A DNA stretch of 53,055 nucleotides from Halioglobus japonicus (GCA_902705825.1 CACSIL010000023.1:141481-194535), one strand, 5' to 3'; shown: positions 28,444 through 37,928, counted from the stretch's first letter. Translations and numbers: made by a program. The notes: generated from the sequence alone by a model not told the origin.

Positions 28444-28962
28444 GCAAGCGAGGTTGAAAAAACGTTGTAATTTCAGCTAATTAGCGAGGTTTTGAGCAAA
28501 AATGGTGCGACCGGCTCCCACAGAGCTATGGAGAATAATGCGTGAAAACAGTCCGGTAAATTCACTACCTAAGGATTTACTTTAAGTTACAGTCTGTATG
28601 AGAATAAATATACACGGTTTATAGAACCGAATATTCTATGAGAAATGGGTGTTTCTGAAACATTTGCCTCTCAGGGAGACAAATTGGAGGCGGCAGGCCT
28701 CGAGAGACCCCGGACGTCAGTGATATCGATTTGAAAGACTGCGCGTGTCCGGCTGGAGTATGTTCAGCGCTCTAGAATAACCTGGTGGTGTTTGGTGATA
28801 AATCACACTTATCAGGTATGCTTGTACAAAGTATCAGCGACAAAGCTCAGGGCGCCGTGCAAATACGCTTAAGCCAAACGGCACCGTGCCTGCGAGGCAA
28901 TCTGCTCGCAATGATTCAGGTACTTTGCGCAATATTGGTGGGTTGCAGAGCTAAGACAATCG
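28444..28962. other. Gene-free stretch between rnpB and the dcw promoter
   Basis: About 520 bases with no credible coding region; the longest frames here lack ribosome sites and family features. It contains several short inverted repeats: TGATAA/TTATCA (about 28795-28813), the palindrome GGCACCGTGCC (28880-28890), and TGCGAG/CTCGCA (28891-28910). The part nearest the dcw promoter is AT-rich. It may hold a small RNA or upstream regulatory sites, but nothing specific is recognised. Confidence 0.5.
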
Positions 28963-28982
28963 CAAGGGCAGCCAAGCCCTTG
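28963..28982 (-). terminator. Hairpin downstream of rnpB
   Basis: CAAGGGC and GCCCTTG form a perfect 7-bp stem around a 6-base loop about 20 bases past the mature 3' end of RNase P RNA. There is no following T-run, so it may end transcription weakly or mark a processing boundary. Confidence 0.45.
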
Positions 28983-28999
28983 AGACTGTAGAAATTGTC

Positions 29000-29347
<348 letters not shown>

Positions 29348-29354
29348 GGCGCCA

Positions 29355-29383
29355 AGGGTACGCGCTGCGGTTGGTGAGGGCAA
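29355..29383 (-). promoter_or_regulatory. Promoter of rnpB
   Basis: Minus-strand -35 TTGCCC (29378-29383) and -10 TACCCT (29355-29360) separated by 17 bases, with the predicted RNA start seven to eight bases past the -10. The GC-rich discriminator is typical of stable RNA promoters. Confidence 0.6.
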
Positions 29384-29448
29384 GTAAATAGGGGCAGGCA
29401 CTTGTTGGATGGCGCTCAATACAGAACCCACTATACCGCGCGCCCTGA

Positions 29449-30285
29449 TTACTCTTGCTTCAACGCCAGCAGGTGTTCGTAGAGCTGCTTCTTGCGCAAG
29501 CCCGACCAATCCGCCACTACCGCTGCCGCTTTCTTCGCGGGCAACTCCTGCGCCAGTCGCTGCAGCAGAGCTGACACTTGCGCATCAATGTCCTGTTCCA
29601 CTTTTGGCTGGCCGGCAACGATCAGCACGATCTCGCCCTTCTGCTGATTATTGTCCTCACTCACAAACTGCGCCAGCTCAGACAGCGGCCCTCGCTTGAT
29701 GGTCTCGAATGTCTTGGTGAGCTCACGCGCCAACACGGCCTCGCGATCACCACCAAACGCGGCAACCATCGCCTGTAGTGATGCATCGACCCGGTGTGGC
29801 GCTTCATAGAAAATCAACGTCATCGGCTCTGCTGCCAGTGCCGCCAAGCGGTTACCTCGCGCGCCCTCGCGAGCGGGAAGAAATCCCTCGAATAAAAAGC
29901 GGTCGGTGGGAAGACCAGAAACGCTCAGAGCAGCTATTGCTGCGCAGGGGCCGGGCAACGGGTACACGGCAAAACCGCTGTCCTGTACATGCCGCACCAG
30001 ACGATATCCCGGGTCGGATATCAGGGGAGTGCCCGCGTCGGACACCAGCGCCACGCGCCCACCTTCCGCCAGACACCTGTCGATACGCTGTAATGCGCGG
30101 TCATCACTGTGATCGTGATAGGCCATGATGGGAGTATCTATGGCAAAAAATTGCAGCAACCGCTGGCTGTGCCGTGTATCCTCTGCCGCGATGAGATCCG
30201 CATTTTGCAGGACTTCAATCGCGCGCTGCGACATATCACCAAAGTTACCTATGGCTGTGGCTACAACATAAAGCCCGGAATCCAC
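29449..30285 (-). CDS. rsmI: 16S rRNA ribose methyltransferase RsmI
   Basis: A 278-residue tetrapyrrole-methylase-fold enzyme that 2'-O-methylates C1402 of 16S rRNA, the same nucleotide modified by RsmH encoded in the adjacent cluster. The N-terminal GLYVVATAIGN, the AEDTRHSQRLL segment, VSDAGTPLISDPGYRLV and FYEAPHRV are family hallmarks. GTG start with AAGGGG five bases upstream. It diverges from lpoA. Confidence 0.95.
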   Translation of the reverse strand: MDSGLYVVATAIGNFGDMSQRAIEVLQNADLIAAEDTRHSQRLLQFFAIDTPIMAYHDHSDDRALQRIDRCLAEGGRVALVSDAGTPLISDPGYRLVRHVQDSGFAVYPLPGPCAAIAALSVSGLPTDRFLFEGFLPAREGARGNRLAALAAEPMTLIFYEAPHRVDASLQAMVAAFGGDREAVLARELTKTFETIKRGPLSELAQFVSEDNNQQKGEIVLIVAGQPKVEQDIDAQVSALLQRLAQELPAKKAAAVVADWSGLRKKQLYEHLLALKQE

Positions 30286-30416
30286 GTTTTCCCCTTATAA
30301 TGTCCGCATTGCGTAAATCCCGGATGATACAGGAGCCGTCCGGACCTTGCCGCACACTGTGCGCCACCTGAACTTGACAGGCCTCCTTACCCACTAACTA
30401 GTCGGTGAAGCATAGC

Positions 30417-32234
30417 ATGAGAAAAAGCGTTTCCAGACCACTTAGCCACCCCGCCCTGCTGGCACTTATACTACTGCCACTTGTCCTCGGGGGCTGCGCC
30501 GGAAAGCCGGAAAAAACACCCGACGAGACCAGCAAGCCGTCCACCGAGAAACAACAACCCCGAACAAGCCAGGGAGTCTCGCTCACCCTGCCCTCGAGCA
30601 AGTACAGTGGCGCCTTCAACAGCGCTGAGCAGTCTCTCGCCCAGTTTGACTGGATGGCGGCAAGCGTTGCACTGCAAGCGCTGCCAGAGCAGGGGCTGTC
30701 AATTGACGACAGCGCCTACCGCTCCTACCTTCAGGCACGCATAGACTACATTCGCGGCGAGCAGCAACAGGCCCTGGCGCAGCTCGATCGCCTGAACAGC
30801 CCCGCCATCAACCCGGCGCTGCGCTACCGGATTCTCAGCTTCAAACACTACATTCTGGATATCAATGGCGAGTCTCTGGCCAGCGCCCAACTCGCCGATC
30901 AGATCATGCGCATGGCGCCGGATAAAAATGTCCCCGCCTGGAAGCGCAACGTGTGGCGCAATCTGGAGAAGACAAACGCCGATGCATTATCCGCTGCACT
31001 GGTGCAGGCGAATGATCCGCAGTGGCGTGGTTGGCTGAACCTTGCGTTGATCAGCCGCTCAACTCCCGCAACACTGCCGAGCCAACTTACCCAATGGCGT
31101 AGTGAAAATGCCAATCACCCCGCAGCCAGGCCGCTACCCGGTGGCTATGACTATATGCTGGCCCAGGGCCAGCAAAGCGGCAAAGTGGCGATCCTCCTGC
31201 CACTGAGTGGCAAATTAGCGCGAGCAGGCAAGGCTGTGCTGAATGGCTATCTCGCTGCCTATTATGAAAATCGTAGTGCGGGCGGCCCCACCGATGAACT
31301 GCTGATAATCGATCTGGATAAAGCACCCTCCGCCAGCAGCGCCTATCAAGAGGCTGCAAGACAAGGCGCCACTATCGTTGTGGGGCCGCTAAGCAAAGAA
31401 GATCTGGCCGACCTAGCTACTTTGCCGGAGCGCCCCGTGCCCATACTCGCACTCAATCGTATTGACCAGGTGCTGCCGGCTTCCGGCGGCAGTGCACTGG
31501 TACAGCTATCGCTGGCACCAGAGGACGACGCCCAGGCCATTGCCGAACTGGCTTTTGGCACCGGCGCGCGCCGGGCCCTGATCATCTCCCCCGCTGGCGA
31601 ATGGGGTGAGAAAGTGGAACCGGTATTGCGGGAGCGCTGGACCGCGCTCGGCGGCAGTATCGCCGACAGTGTCACGTACACAACCTATGATGACTACTCC
31701 AGCAGCGTGAAGTCCTTACTGTCACTGAGTGCCAGTGAAGCGCGTGCGAGGGAACTTCGCGACCTGCTGGGAACCAACATAGAGTTCGCACCACGCAGGC
31801 GTCAGGATGCCGACGTCATCTTTCTGTTGAGCCGCACCAGCACAGAGGCGCGCTCGATCAAGCCGATACTGGCCTTTCACTACGCTGGCGACATCCCGGT
31901 CTACGCGTTATCCACCATCTACAGCGGCGTACCAGATCAGCGTGATCAGGATCTGAACGGTATCCTTCTGGCGGGAACGCCCTGGCTACTGGGCGACAAC
32001 CCCGAGCTGCGAGCGACGCTGACCGCCGGCGATGCGATTGGCAGCAACCTGCCTCAACTCAATGCACTCGGTGCCGATGCCTTTCTGGTGCAATCCGGAT
32101 TCAGCCGCCTGCAAAGTGGCGCGGATGCCCTGTTTCGCGGTAACACAGGCCTGCTGACCATGGACCCCGACCTCAGTATTCAGCGGGAGTTGTCGGCGGC
32201 CACATTCGATGGAGGCGCACTCAAAGCGCAGTAG
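30417..32234 (+). CDS. lpoA: Outer-membrane lipoprotein LpoA, activator of PBP1A
   Basis: A 605-residue lipoprotein with a signal peptide ending in the lipobox LGGC (lipidated Cys27). The N-terminal half is TPR-like helical, and the C-terminal half (about 255-590) is a periplasmic-binding-protein fold starting with KVAILLPLSGKLARAG. In Escherichia LpoA crosses the peptidoglycan from the outer membrane to stimulate PBP1A. The ATG at 30417 has GGTGAAG six bases upstream; a GTG at 30405 would add four residues. First gene of the lpoA-yraN-diaA-dolP operon. Confidence 0.95.
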   Translation: MRKSVSRPLSHPALLALILLPLVLGGCAGKPEKTPDETSKPSTEKQQPRTSQGVSLTLPSSKYSGAFNSAEQSLAQFDWMAASVALQALPEQGLSIDDSAYRSYLQARIDYIRGEQQQALAQLDRLNSPAINPALRYRILSFKHYILDINGESLASAQLADQIMRMAPDKNVPAWKRNVWRNLEKTNADALSAALVQANDPQWRGWLNLALISRSTPATLPSQLTQWRSENANHPAARPLPGGYDYMLAQGQQSGKVAILLPLSGKLARAGKAVLNGYLAAYYENRSAGGPTDELLIIDLDKAPSASSAYQEAARQGATIVVGPLSKEDLADLATLPERPVPILALNRIDQVLPASGGSALVQLSLAPEDDAQAIAELAFGTGARRALIISPAGEWGEKVEPVLRERWTALGGSIADSVTYTTYDDYSSSVKSLLSLSASEARARELRDLLGTNIEFAPRRRQDADVIFLLSRTSTEARSIKPILAFHYAGDIPVYALSTIYSGVPDQRDQDLNGILLAGTPWLLGDNPELRATLTAGDAIGSNLPQLNALGADAFLVQSGFSRLQSGADALFRGNTGLLTMDPDLSIQRELSAATFDGGALKAQ

Positions 32235-32279
32235 CTAGACTGGGTTTTCCGGAAATGGTCGAGATGCTGTGCACAGAAC

Positions 32280-32639
32280 ATGAAATCACTGGGCGACGAT
32301 TACGAAAACAGGGCAGCGAAGCTGATCGAGGAGAACGGGCTAAGCGTACTGGAACGTAATTTCAGGGGAAAAACTGGCGAGATAGACATTATCGCCATAG
32401 ATGGCGAGCAATTGGTCTTCGTAGAAGTAAGGGCCAGATCTAACCGCTACTTCAACAGTGCAGCCGGCTCCGTCGACAGACGCAAACAGCAGCGTCTGGT
32501 CAGAACCGCCCAACTCTTCCTGCAACGCCGCTCACAATGGGCCGGTGTTGCCTGCCGATTTGACGTCATTGCCTTTGAACCCCCACAATCCGGTTCCCAT
32601 CCGCAGATTCGCTGGATCCGCGGAGCATTCACAGCCTGA
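32280..32639 (+). CDS. yraN: YraN family endonuclease-like protein
   Basis: A 119-residue UPF0102 protein with a restriction-endonuclease-like fold. The family motif is visible: an early Glu, GEIDIIAIDGEQLVFVEVRAR (residues about 36-57, D and ExK/R-like core), and KQQRL later. Function is not firmly established; proposals include a Holliday-junction-type nuclease role. Its place between lpoA and diaA is the normal one. The ribosome site is weak. Confidence 0.92.
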   Translation: MKSLGDDYENRAAKLIEENGLSVLERNFRGKTGEIDIIAIDGEQLVFVEVRARSNRYFNSAAGSVDRRKQQRLVRTAQLFLQRRSQWAGVACRFDVIAFEPPQSGSHPQIRWIRGAFTA

Positions 32640-32660
32640 CCAAAACACTGGATTCAACTG

Positions 32661-33260
32661 ATGGACTACTACCCAATCATTGCCCAAAGCTTCCAGGACA
32701 CCATGGAGACCATCGCGATGTCGGTGGACGACCTGGCCGGGGTGATTGCGCAGGGCAGCCAATTGATGACGAGTGCGCTATTGTCTGACCGTAAAATTAT
32801 CGTCTGCGGTAACGGCATCGATGCCGCCTTGGCCCAGTTGTTCGTCTGCAATCTGCTAAACCGGTTTGAACAGGATCGGCCAGCGCTTCCCGCACTGTCG
32901 CTTACTATGGACAGCGCCAGCGTGACCGCGATAGCCCAGACCAGCGCTTTTAACGATATATATTCCAGGCAACTGCGTGCACTGGGGCAGGCAGACGATG
33001 TACTGCTGTGTATAAACAGCGGGGAGGGGGCCAGCAATTTATTACGCGCCGTGCAGACGGCCCAGGAAAGAAGCATGGCGGTCATCGCGATGACCAGCGT
33101 AAAGGATACGATGTTGAGTGCAGTTATGCGCCCTGAAGACGTGGAACTGCAGGTCAACGCCACAAGACAGGCCCGTGTGGTTGAAATACACACCATGGCC
33201 ATACACAGTTTCTGTGAATTGATAGATCACAGTCTCTTTGGAAGCTATAACCAGGAATAA
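32661..33260 (+). CDS. diaA: SIS-domain protein DiaA/GmhA-like
   Basis: A 199-residue SIS-domain protein. The fold is clear (KIIVCGNGIDAALAQLF near 48-65, DVLLCINSGEGASNLLRAV near 112-132). Position next to yraN and dolP points to DiaA, which binds DnaA and promotes replication initiation, rather than the heptose isomerase GmhA with which it shares ancestry. The usual GNGGSAADAQH loop here reads GNGIDAALAQL, so a sedoheptulose-phosphate isomerase activity is doubtful; that supports the DiaA role by inference. Confidence 0.87.
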   Translation: MDYYPIIAQSFQDTMETIAMSVDDLAGVIAQGSQLMTSALLSDRKIIVCGNGIDAALAQLFVCNLLNRFEQDRPALPALSLTMDSASVTAIAQTSAFNDIYSRQLRALGQADDVLLCINSGEGASNLLRAVQTAQERSMAVIAMTSVKDTMLSAVMRPEDVELQVNATRQARVVEIHTMAIHSFCELIDHSLFGSYNQE

Positions 33261-33263
33261 GCT

Positions 33264-33836
33264 ATGCGACTATCCCTCATTCTTCTTCTCGCCTGCACCG
33301 TGCTACCACTTTCTGGCTGCGGCAGTATTCTTGCCAGTATGAATATGGGCAAGATAGAAGACGGCCCAAAAGACCGCACCGTCGGCCAGATTATTGAAGA
33401 CGACAACATCGAAACCAAGGCCACGGTCAATATTCATGCCGACAACGCCGCCTACCACGATGCGCACCTGGTGGTCGTCAGTTACGATGGCTACGTGCTG
33501 CTGGCAGGTCAAGTCAATGATGAGGCACTAAAAGACAATGCCACCGAAATCGTACGCAAAATAAAGGGGGTTCGCAGAATTTACAACGAGATGGAGATCA
33601 GCCCCCCGACATCTGCACTCACTCGTACCAGCGATGCCTGGATCACCACCAAAATCAAATCCGGCCTGCTTTCCAGTGACAACGTCGGAGACACAACTGT
33701 CAAAGTTGTAACGGAAAATGGGGTGGTCTATCTGATGGGTGCCGTCACGCAGAGCGAAGCGGACCTTATAGCGCATCAGGTGTCGGGTGTGTCCGGCGTG
33801 CGCAGGGTGGTGAGATTGTTCGACATTATCAAGTAG
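33264..33836 (+). CDS. dolP: BON-domain outer-membrane lipoprotein DolP
   Basis: A 190-residue lipoprotein (lipobox LSGC, Cys19) with two BON domains (about 45-110 and 125-188), formerly YraP. DolP binds anionic phospholipid at the outer membrane and division site, and helps keep outer-membrane integrity and BAM function in Escherichia. AGGA before the ATG. Last gene of the lpoA operon, three bases after diaA. Confidence 0.93.
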   Translation: MRLSLILLLACTVLPLSGCGSILASMNMGKIEDGPKDRTVGQIIEDDNIETKATVNIHADNAAYHDAHLVVVSYDGYVLLAGQVNDEALKDNATEIVRKIKGVRRIYNEMEISPPTSALTRTSDAWITTKIKSGLLSSDNVGDTTVKVVTENGVVYLMGAVTQSEADLIAHQVSGVSGVRRVVRLFDIIK

Positions 33837-33933
33837 CTCGAAGCGCCAACCCGCTTGCACTCGCAGAGCAAGCAACAGCTGCGCCTTGTCACTGACCGAG
33901 ACAGACCCGGCCGTAACCAAGAACTTTCAAAGC

Positions 33934-34320
33934 TTACTTAACGATTTTGAGAGTCGGTCTCTTTTCAGCTTTACCCGGATCAGGGGGCGTATCGTCGGGC
34001 GGAGTAGTGGCCTCTTCCGGGTCAAATACCATGCCCTGCCCATTCTCCCGCGCGTAGATGCCCACCACAGCTGATACCGGCACAAATACATCGGTGGCAA
34101 CACCACCGAAGCGGCCATTAAAGGCAACAGCCTGATTGGAGATAATCAGATCAACCACGGCATCCGGAGAAATATTCAGGACAATCTGATTATCCTTTAC
34201 GAACTGCAGGGGAACGACCACCCCGTCTATCGAGGCGTCCACCAATACGTAGGGAGTGAAATCATTGTCCACTATCCACTCGTAAAGCGCGCGCATGATA
34301 TAGGGACGACTGGAATTCAT
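33934..34320 (-). CDS. sspB: ClpXP specificity adaptor SspB
   Basis: A 128-residue adaptor that delivers ssrA-tagged proteins to ClpXP. The N-terminal substrate-binding domain (SSRPYIMRALYEWIVDNDFTPY onward, about 3-115) is followed by a short Pro/Asp/Thr-rich linker and the ClpX-docking tail KRPTLKIVK at the end. The frame is open upstream, but MNSSRPYI is the typical start. It lies 41 bases after sspA and converges on dolP. Confidence 0.93.
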   Translation of the reverse strand: MNSSRPYIMRALYEWIVDNDFTPYVLVDASIDGVVVPLQFVKDNQIVLNISPDAVVDLIISNQAVAFNGRFGGVATDVFVPVSAVVGIYARENGQGMVFDPEEATTPPDDTPPDPGKAEKRPTLKIVK

Positions 34321-34361
34321 ACTCGACTCTGCCACTACGATAGCGTAAGAACGCGGCCTGA

Positions 34362-34994
34362 CTAAAGGCGCATTTCCCGCTCTTGCTCGGTGAGGCTTTC
34401 CTGAAATGACTCCCGGTTGAACAGCGTATCCATATACGTCTGCAATGGCTTGGTTCGTTTGCTGGCGCGGATCTCTACGCCCAGCGCGGGAAGACGCCAC
34501 AGAATGGGAGCAATGCAGCAATCAACCAGGGTGAATTCATCACTCATGAAGAATGGCTTTTCAGCAAAAATGGGAGCAATGCCCATAATGCTTTCACGCA
34601 ATTCCTTGGTCGACTTTTTGATCACATTTTCACTGCGTGTGTGTTGAATAGCATCGACCAGAGAGCTCCAGTCTTTTTCTATGCGGTGGATAAACAGCCG
34701 ACTTTCTGCCCGCGCTACCGGATACACCGGCAATAGCGGCGGATGCGGGAAACGCTCATCGAGATATTCCATCATCACCTTGGACTCGTACAGCACCAGA
34801 TCGCGATCAACCAGCGTTGGAAGGCTGTTATACGGGTTGAGATCAGCGAGCTCAGCCGGAGGATGCGCTGCATCCGAGTCGACCAAGTCGACGGTAACGC
34901 CTTTCTCAGCGAGGACGATACGCACCCGGTGACTGTAATGACTGGTGTTATCAGAAAAAAATGTCATTGAAGACCGCTTTGCCACAACACCCAT
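34362..34994 (-). CDS. sspA: Stringent starvation protein A
   Basis: A 210-residue glutathione-S-transferase-fold protein that associates with RNA polymerase and helps in stationary-phase and acid tolerance gene control. N-terminal thioredoxin-like domain ([21 protein letters not shown] onward) and C-terminal helical domain with [21 protein letters not shown]. It lacks the usual catalytic residue context of true GSTs, as expected for SspA. The first ATG (34994) has GAGGA seven bases upstream; a later in-frame ATG is at 34967. Confidence 0.94.
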   Translation of the reverse strand: MGVVAKRSSMTFFSDNTSHYSHRVRIVLAEKGVTVDLVDSDAAHPPAELADLNPYNSLPTLVDRDLVLYESKVMMEYLDERFPHPPLLPVYPVARAESRLFIHRIEKDWSSLVDAIQHTRSENVIKKSTKELRESIMGIAPIFAEKPFFMSDEFTLVDCCIAPILWRLPALGVEIRASKRTKPLQTYMDTLFNRESFQESLTEQEREMRL

Positions 34995-35075
34995 TAGGGA
35001 TTCCTCTGTTGTTTCCTATAGAAAACGATGCGGCGATTAAAAAGCCCCAACGCTACCGCCATTAATCGCGCGCGA

Positions 35076-37115
35076 TCAGTGTACGTCTTTCCAGTATTCA
35101 CGATTAAGCAACCATGCAAATACTGTGAATAAAGCAATAAAGAGTAGTGTGTAAATGCCTATACGGTGACGGTCAGATTTCATCGGCTCGGCCACATAGT
35201 CGAGGAAATTTACCAGATCATACACCGCATTATCGTATTCCTCGGGCGTCATCTCGCCCGCGAAAGTGATTTCAAACTTTCCACACGGATCTTCAAGAAT
35301 ATCAGCACCGGTCAGTGGATCACGCTTCACACCGCCATTGTGTGCTTTAACAGGCCCTGGCGCGCACTCCTGCATACCTTGTAATTCCAGCAGGACATTG
35401 GGCATGCCCACATCCTTGAACACCTTGTTGTTCACCCCGTAAGGTCGGCTGTCATCCTTGTAAAAGGAAAGCAGGTAGGTATACAACCATTCTGGCTGAC
35501 GAGCACGGGAGACCAGAGTCAAATCGGGAGGCGCTGCACCAAACCACTTCTTGGCCTCGCCTTTATCCATAGCGTTTCCCATCAACGCACCCATTTTGAC
35601 ATCGGGATCAAACTTCAGGTTCGCCTCAAACAAATCCTCTGGAATACCAAGATCTTCCGACACCCTGTTGTACCGTGCGTACTGCAGGGAGTGACAGCCC
35701 ATGCAGTAGTTCATATACAGCTTGGCACCGTGTTGCAACGATGCTTTATCTTCGGGATCAGCGACAAATGGTTCGCAGGGGATGGAGCCACAGGCGTGCG
35801 ACGATTCTGCGGCCACTGCTTTCAGCGGCAGAACTGTCAGCGCCAAAATCAGCAGAAGCCCGGCGATACTTCCCCAGAAACCGATACCACCGTCTGTGGT
35901 GACCCGATCAGGTACCGGCTTGGTTTTATCCATTGATGTCCAGATGGGCATCAGCAGGAAAAACGCAAAGTAGATCACTGAGCAAATACGCGCCAGTGTT
36001 GTACGGGCATCTGTCGGAGACCAGACGCCCAGCACGCCCAATATCAGGAAGGAGGCAACGAAAGTGACTAACATCACCTTGGTAATGTTGCCGCGATAGC
36101 GCCAGGATTTAACCGGGCTGCGATCCAACCAGGGCAACATAAAGGGCACGGCCACTGAAGCGGCGAAGGCGATAAAGCCCCAGAACTTGTCAGGCACTGC
36201 GCGCAGTACTGAATAGTACGGCGTGAAATACCAGACAGGTGCAATATGCTCAGGCGTCTTCAGGTTATTTGCATGCTCGAAGTTAGCAAACTCCAGGAAG
36301 TAACCACCCATTTCCGGCATAAAGAAGATAATGCCGCAGAAGATGAACAGGAACACACCAATCGCCTGCAAATCGTGCACGGTGTAATACGGATGGAAAG
36401 CGACGCCGTCCAGCGGCACGCCCGCCTTGTCCTTGTGCTTCTTGATATCGACGCCGTCAGGGTTGTTCGATCCAACTTCATGCAGCGCCAGCAAGTGCAG
36501 TACAACCAGTGCCAACAAGACGATAGGCAGTGCGACGACATGCAGTGCGAAGAAACGGTTGAGCGTGATGCCGGAGATCAGGTAATCACCGCGAATCCAG
36601 GTGACAATATCTTCACCGACATAGGGAATGGCACCGAACAGAGAGATAATGACCTGCGCACCCCAGTAGGACATCTGCCCCCAGGGTAGTACGTAGCCCA
36701 CGAAAGCTTCTGCCATCAGAACCACAAATATCAGCATCCCGAAGATCCAGATCAGTTCCCGTGGTTTCTGGTAGGAGCCGTAGATCAGAGCGCGGAACAT
36801 GTGCAGGTAGACGACCACGAAGAACGCCGAGGCCCCCGTCGAGTGCATATAGCGCAGTATCCAGCCGAAATCCACGTCGCGCATGATGTATTCCACCGAT
36901 GCGAACGCGCCCTCCTGGCTAGGGGTATAGCTCATGGTCAACCAGATTCCAGTCAGCAGTTGATTGACCAGAACCACCAGTGACAGGACGCCGAAAAAAT
37001 ACCAGAAGTTAAAATTCTTCGGAGCGTAGTACTTACCCATGTGGGTATTCCACGCCTTCATGATGGGCAGGCGCGCGTCAACCCAATCGCGTAGACCAAC
37101 CAACATATTACTCAT
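35076..37115 (-). CDS. petBC: Fused cytochrome b / cytochrome c1 of the bc1 complex
   Basis: A single 679-residue frame encodes two bc1 subunits. Residues 1-406 are cytochrome b: eight membrane helices, haem ligand candidates His91/His105 and His192/His207, and the Qo motif (PEHIAPVWYF variant of PEWY near 288). Residues 410-436 form a hydrophobic segment ending KAVAA, like a signal peptide. From about 437 to 679 is cytochrome c1, with CMGCH haem site (471-475), a likely axial Met (571) in DVGMP, and a C-terminal anchor (652-669). Fused b-c1 precursors (FbcH) are known in Bradyrhizobium and are cleaved after export. Start overlaps petA stop by one base. Confidence 0.95.
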   Translation of the reverse strand: MSNMLVGLRDWVDARLPIMKAWNTHMGKYYAPKNFNFWYFFGVLSLVVLVNQLLTGIWLTMSYTPSQEGAFASVEYIMRDVDFGWILRYMHSTGASAFFVVVYLHMFRALIYGSYQKPRELIWIFGMLIFVVLMAEAFVGYVLPWGQMSYWGAQVIISLFGAIPYVGEDIVTWIRGDYLISGITLNRFFALHVVALPIVLLALVVLHLLALHEVGSNNPDGVDIKKHKDKAGVPLDGVAFHPYYTVHDLQAIGVFLFIFCGIIFFMPEMGGYFLEFANFEHANNLKTPEHIAPVWYFTPYYSVLRAVPDKFWGFIAFAASVAVPFMLPWLDRSPVKSWRYRGNITKVMLVTFVASFLILGVLGVWSPTDARTTLARICSVIYFAFFLLMPIWTSMDKTKPVPDRVTTDGGIGFWGSIAGLLLILALTVLPLKAVAAESSHACGSIPCEPFVADPEDKASLQHGAKLYMNYCMGCHSLQYARYNRVSEDLGIPEDLFEANLKFDPDVKMGALMGNAMDKGEAKKWFGAAPPDLTLVSRARQPEWLYTYLLSFYKDDSRPYGVNNKVFKDVGMPNVLLELQGMQECAPGPVKAHNGGVKRDPLTGADILEDPCGKFEITFAGEMTPEEYDNAVYDLVNFLDYVAEPMKSDRHRIGIYTLLFIALFTVFAWLLNREYWKDVH

Positions 37116-37708
37116 CAGACTTCCTCCGGGTTCACGCCGATTACCAACACCTTGTCATCCTCAAATGAGTATGGGGGAACTAACAGGTTGGCCGAGGCCG
37201 GCGCACCCTCGTAAACACGACCGGAAAGATCAAACTTGGAACCGTGACAAGGGCAAAAGAACCCGCCTTCCCAACTGGCTCCGGCCAACACGCCCACCTC
37301 TGGAACATACTTGGGGGCACAGCCCAGGTGAGTACACAGCCCGACGATGACCAGCAGTTCCGGTTTCGTGGATCGATCGATACCGGTGATATACGGGGGT
37401 TGCTGCGCGGTATTCAAAGAATCCGGATCTTTCAGTTTTGAACTGAGGCCGGGCAGTGTTTCGAGTTGCGCTTCAGTGCGGTTGACCACATAGACTGGCT
37501 TGCCGCGCCACTCAACCACAGACATCTGGCCTGACTCCAACTTGCTGAAATCAAACTTCACCGGCGCACCGGCAGCCTTGGCCTTGGCCGAGGGATTCCA
37601 GGACCCAACAAAGGGCACCGCTACACCGACCACGCCGGCCGCGCCCACCGCGCTTGTGGCAGCGGTCAGGAATTTCCTCCTCGTGGAGTTAACGCCATCG
37701 CTACTCAT
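37115..37708 (-). CDS. petA: Ubiquinol-cytochrome c reductase Rieske iron-sulfur subunit
   Basis: A 197-residue Rieske protein of the bc1 complex. The N-terminus has a Tat-type signal anchor (TRRKFL then a hydrophobic helix). The 2Fe-2S cluster ligands are in CTHLGC (Cys125, His127) and CPCHGS (Cys152, His155), with Cys130 and Cys154 positioned for the stabilising disulfide. The start at 37708 has GGGGAGA five bases upstream; the frame is open twelve codons further. It is followed directly by the fused petBC gene. Confidence 0.96.
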   Translation of the reverse strand: MSSDGVNSTRRKFLTAATSAVGAAGVVGVAVPFVGSWNPSAKAKAAGAPVKFDFSKLESGQMSVVEWRGKPVYVVNRTEAQLETLPGLSSKLKDPDSLNTAQQPPYITGIDRSTKPELLVIVGLCTHLGCAPKYVPEVGVLAGASWEGGFFCPCHGSKFDLSGRVYEGAPASANLLVPPYSFEDDKVLVIGVNPEEV

Positions 37709-37784
37709 GCTTGTCTCCCCAGATAACAGATCTCTTAGCGGCATTTTGGCAACAGCCTATCCGCAGATCTCAAAAAAGGTGCAA

Positions 37785-37813
37785 ATGGTAATGACTTTGC
37801 CGAGTTCTTACAA
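37785..37813 (-). promoter_or_regulatory. Possible promoter of petA-petBC
   Basis: A minus-strand -35-like TTGTAA and -10-like TACCAT (37785-37790) are 17 bases apart upstream of petA. Both hexamers are weak matches, so the call is tentative. Confidence 0.3.
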
Positions 37814-37856
37814 GGGAAACGCCTTGATTTAACTACGTTTTCAGCAAGAACCCGGA

Positions 37857-37870
37857 TTGATTCAGGTCAA
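37857..37870. promoter_or_regulatory. FNR/ANR-like box upstream of petA
   Basis: TTGAT-TCAG-GTCAA matches the FNR/ANR consensus TTGAT-N4-ATCAA except for one base. It lies about 150 bases before the petA start, between the rpsI terminator and petA, consistent with oxygen control of the bc1 complex. A chance match is possible. Confidence 0.4.
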
Positions 37871-37891
37871 AAATTACCCGCCTTGCAAGAC

Positions 37892-37928
37892 TTAAAAAAA
37901 CGCCCGGCATGCACAGCATCCGGGCGTT
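37892..37928 (-). terminator. Rho-independent terminator of the rplM-rpsI operon
   Basis: Minus-strand arms AACGCCCGG (37920-37928) and CCGGGCGTT (37899-37907) with further pairing of ATGC/GCAT inside the loop, followed by a run of seven T. A strong, textbook terminator about 50 bases after rpsI. Confidence 0.92.

Noticed and set aside
35033..35069. Inverted repeat GCGATTAA/TTAATCGC between petBC and sspA
   Set aside because: Arms are only 8 bp with a 21-base loop, and there is no T-run in the right place; too weak to call a terminator.
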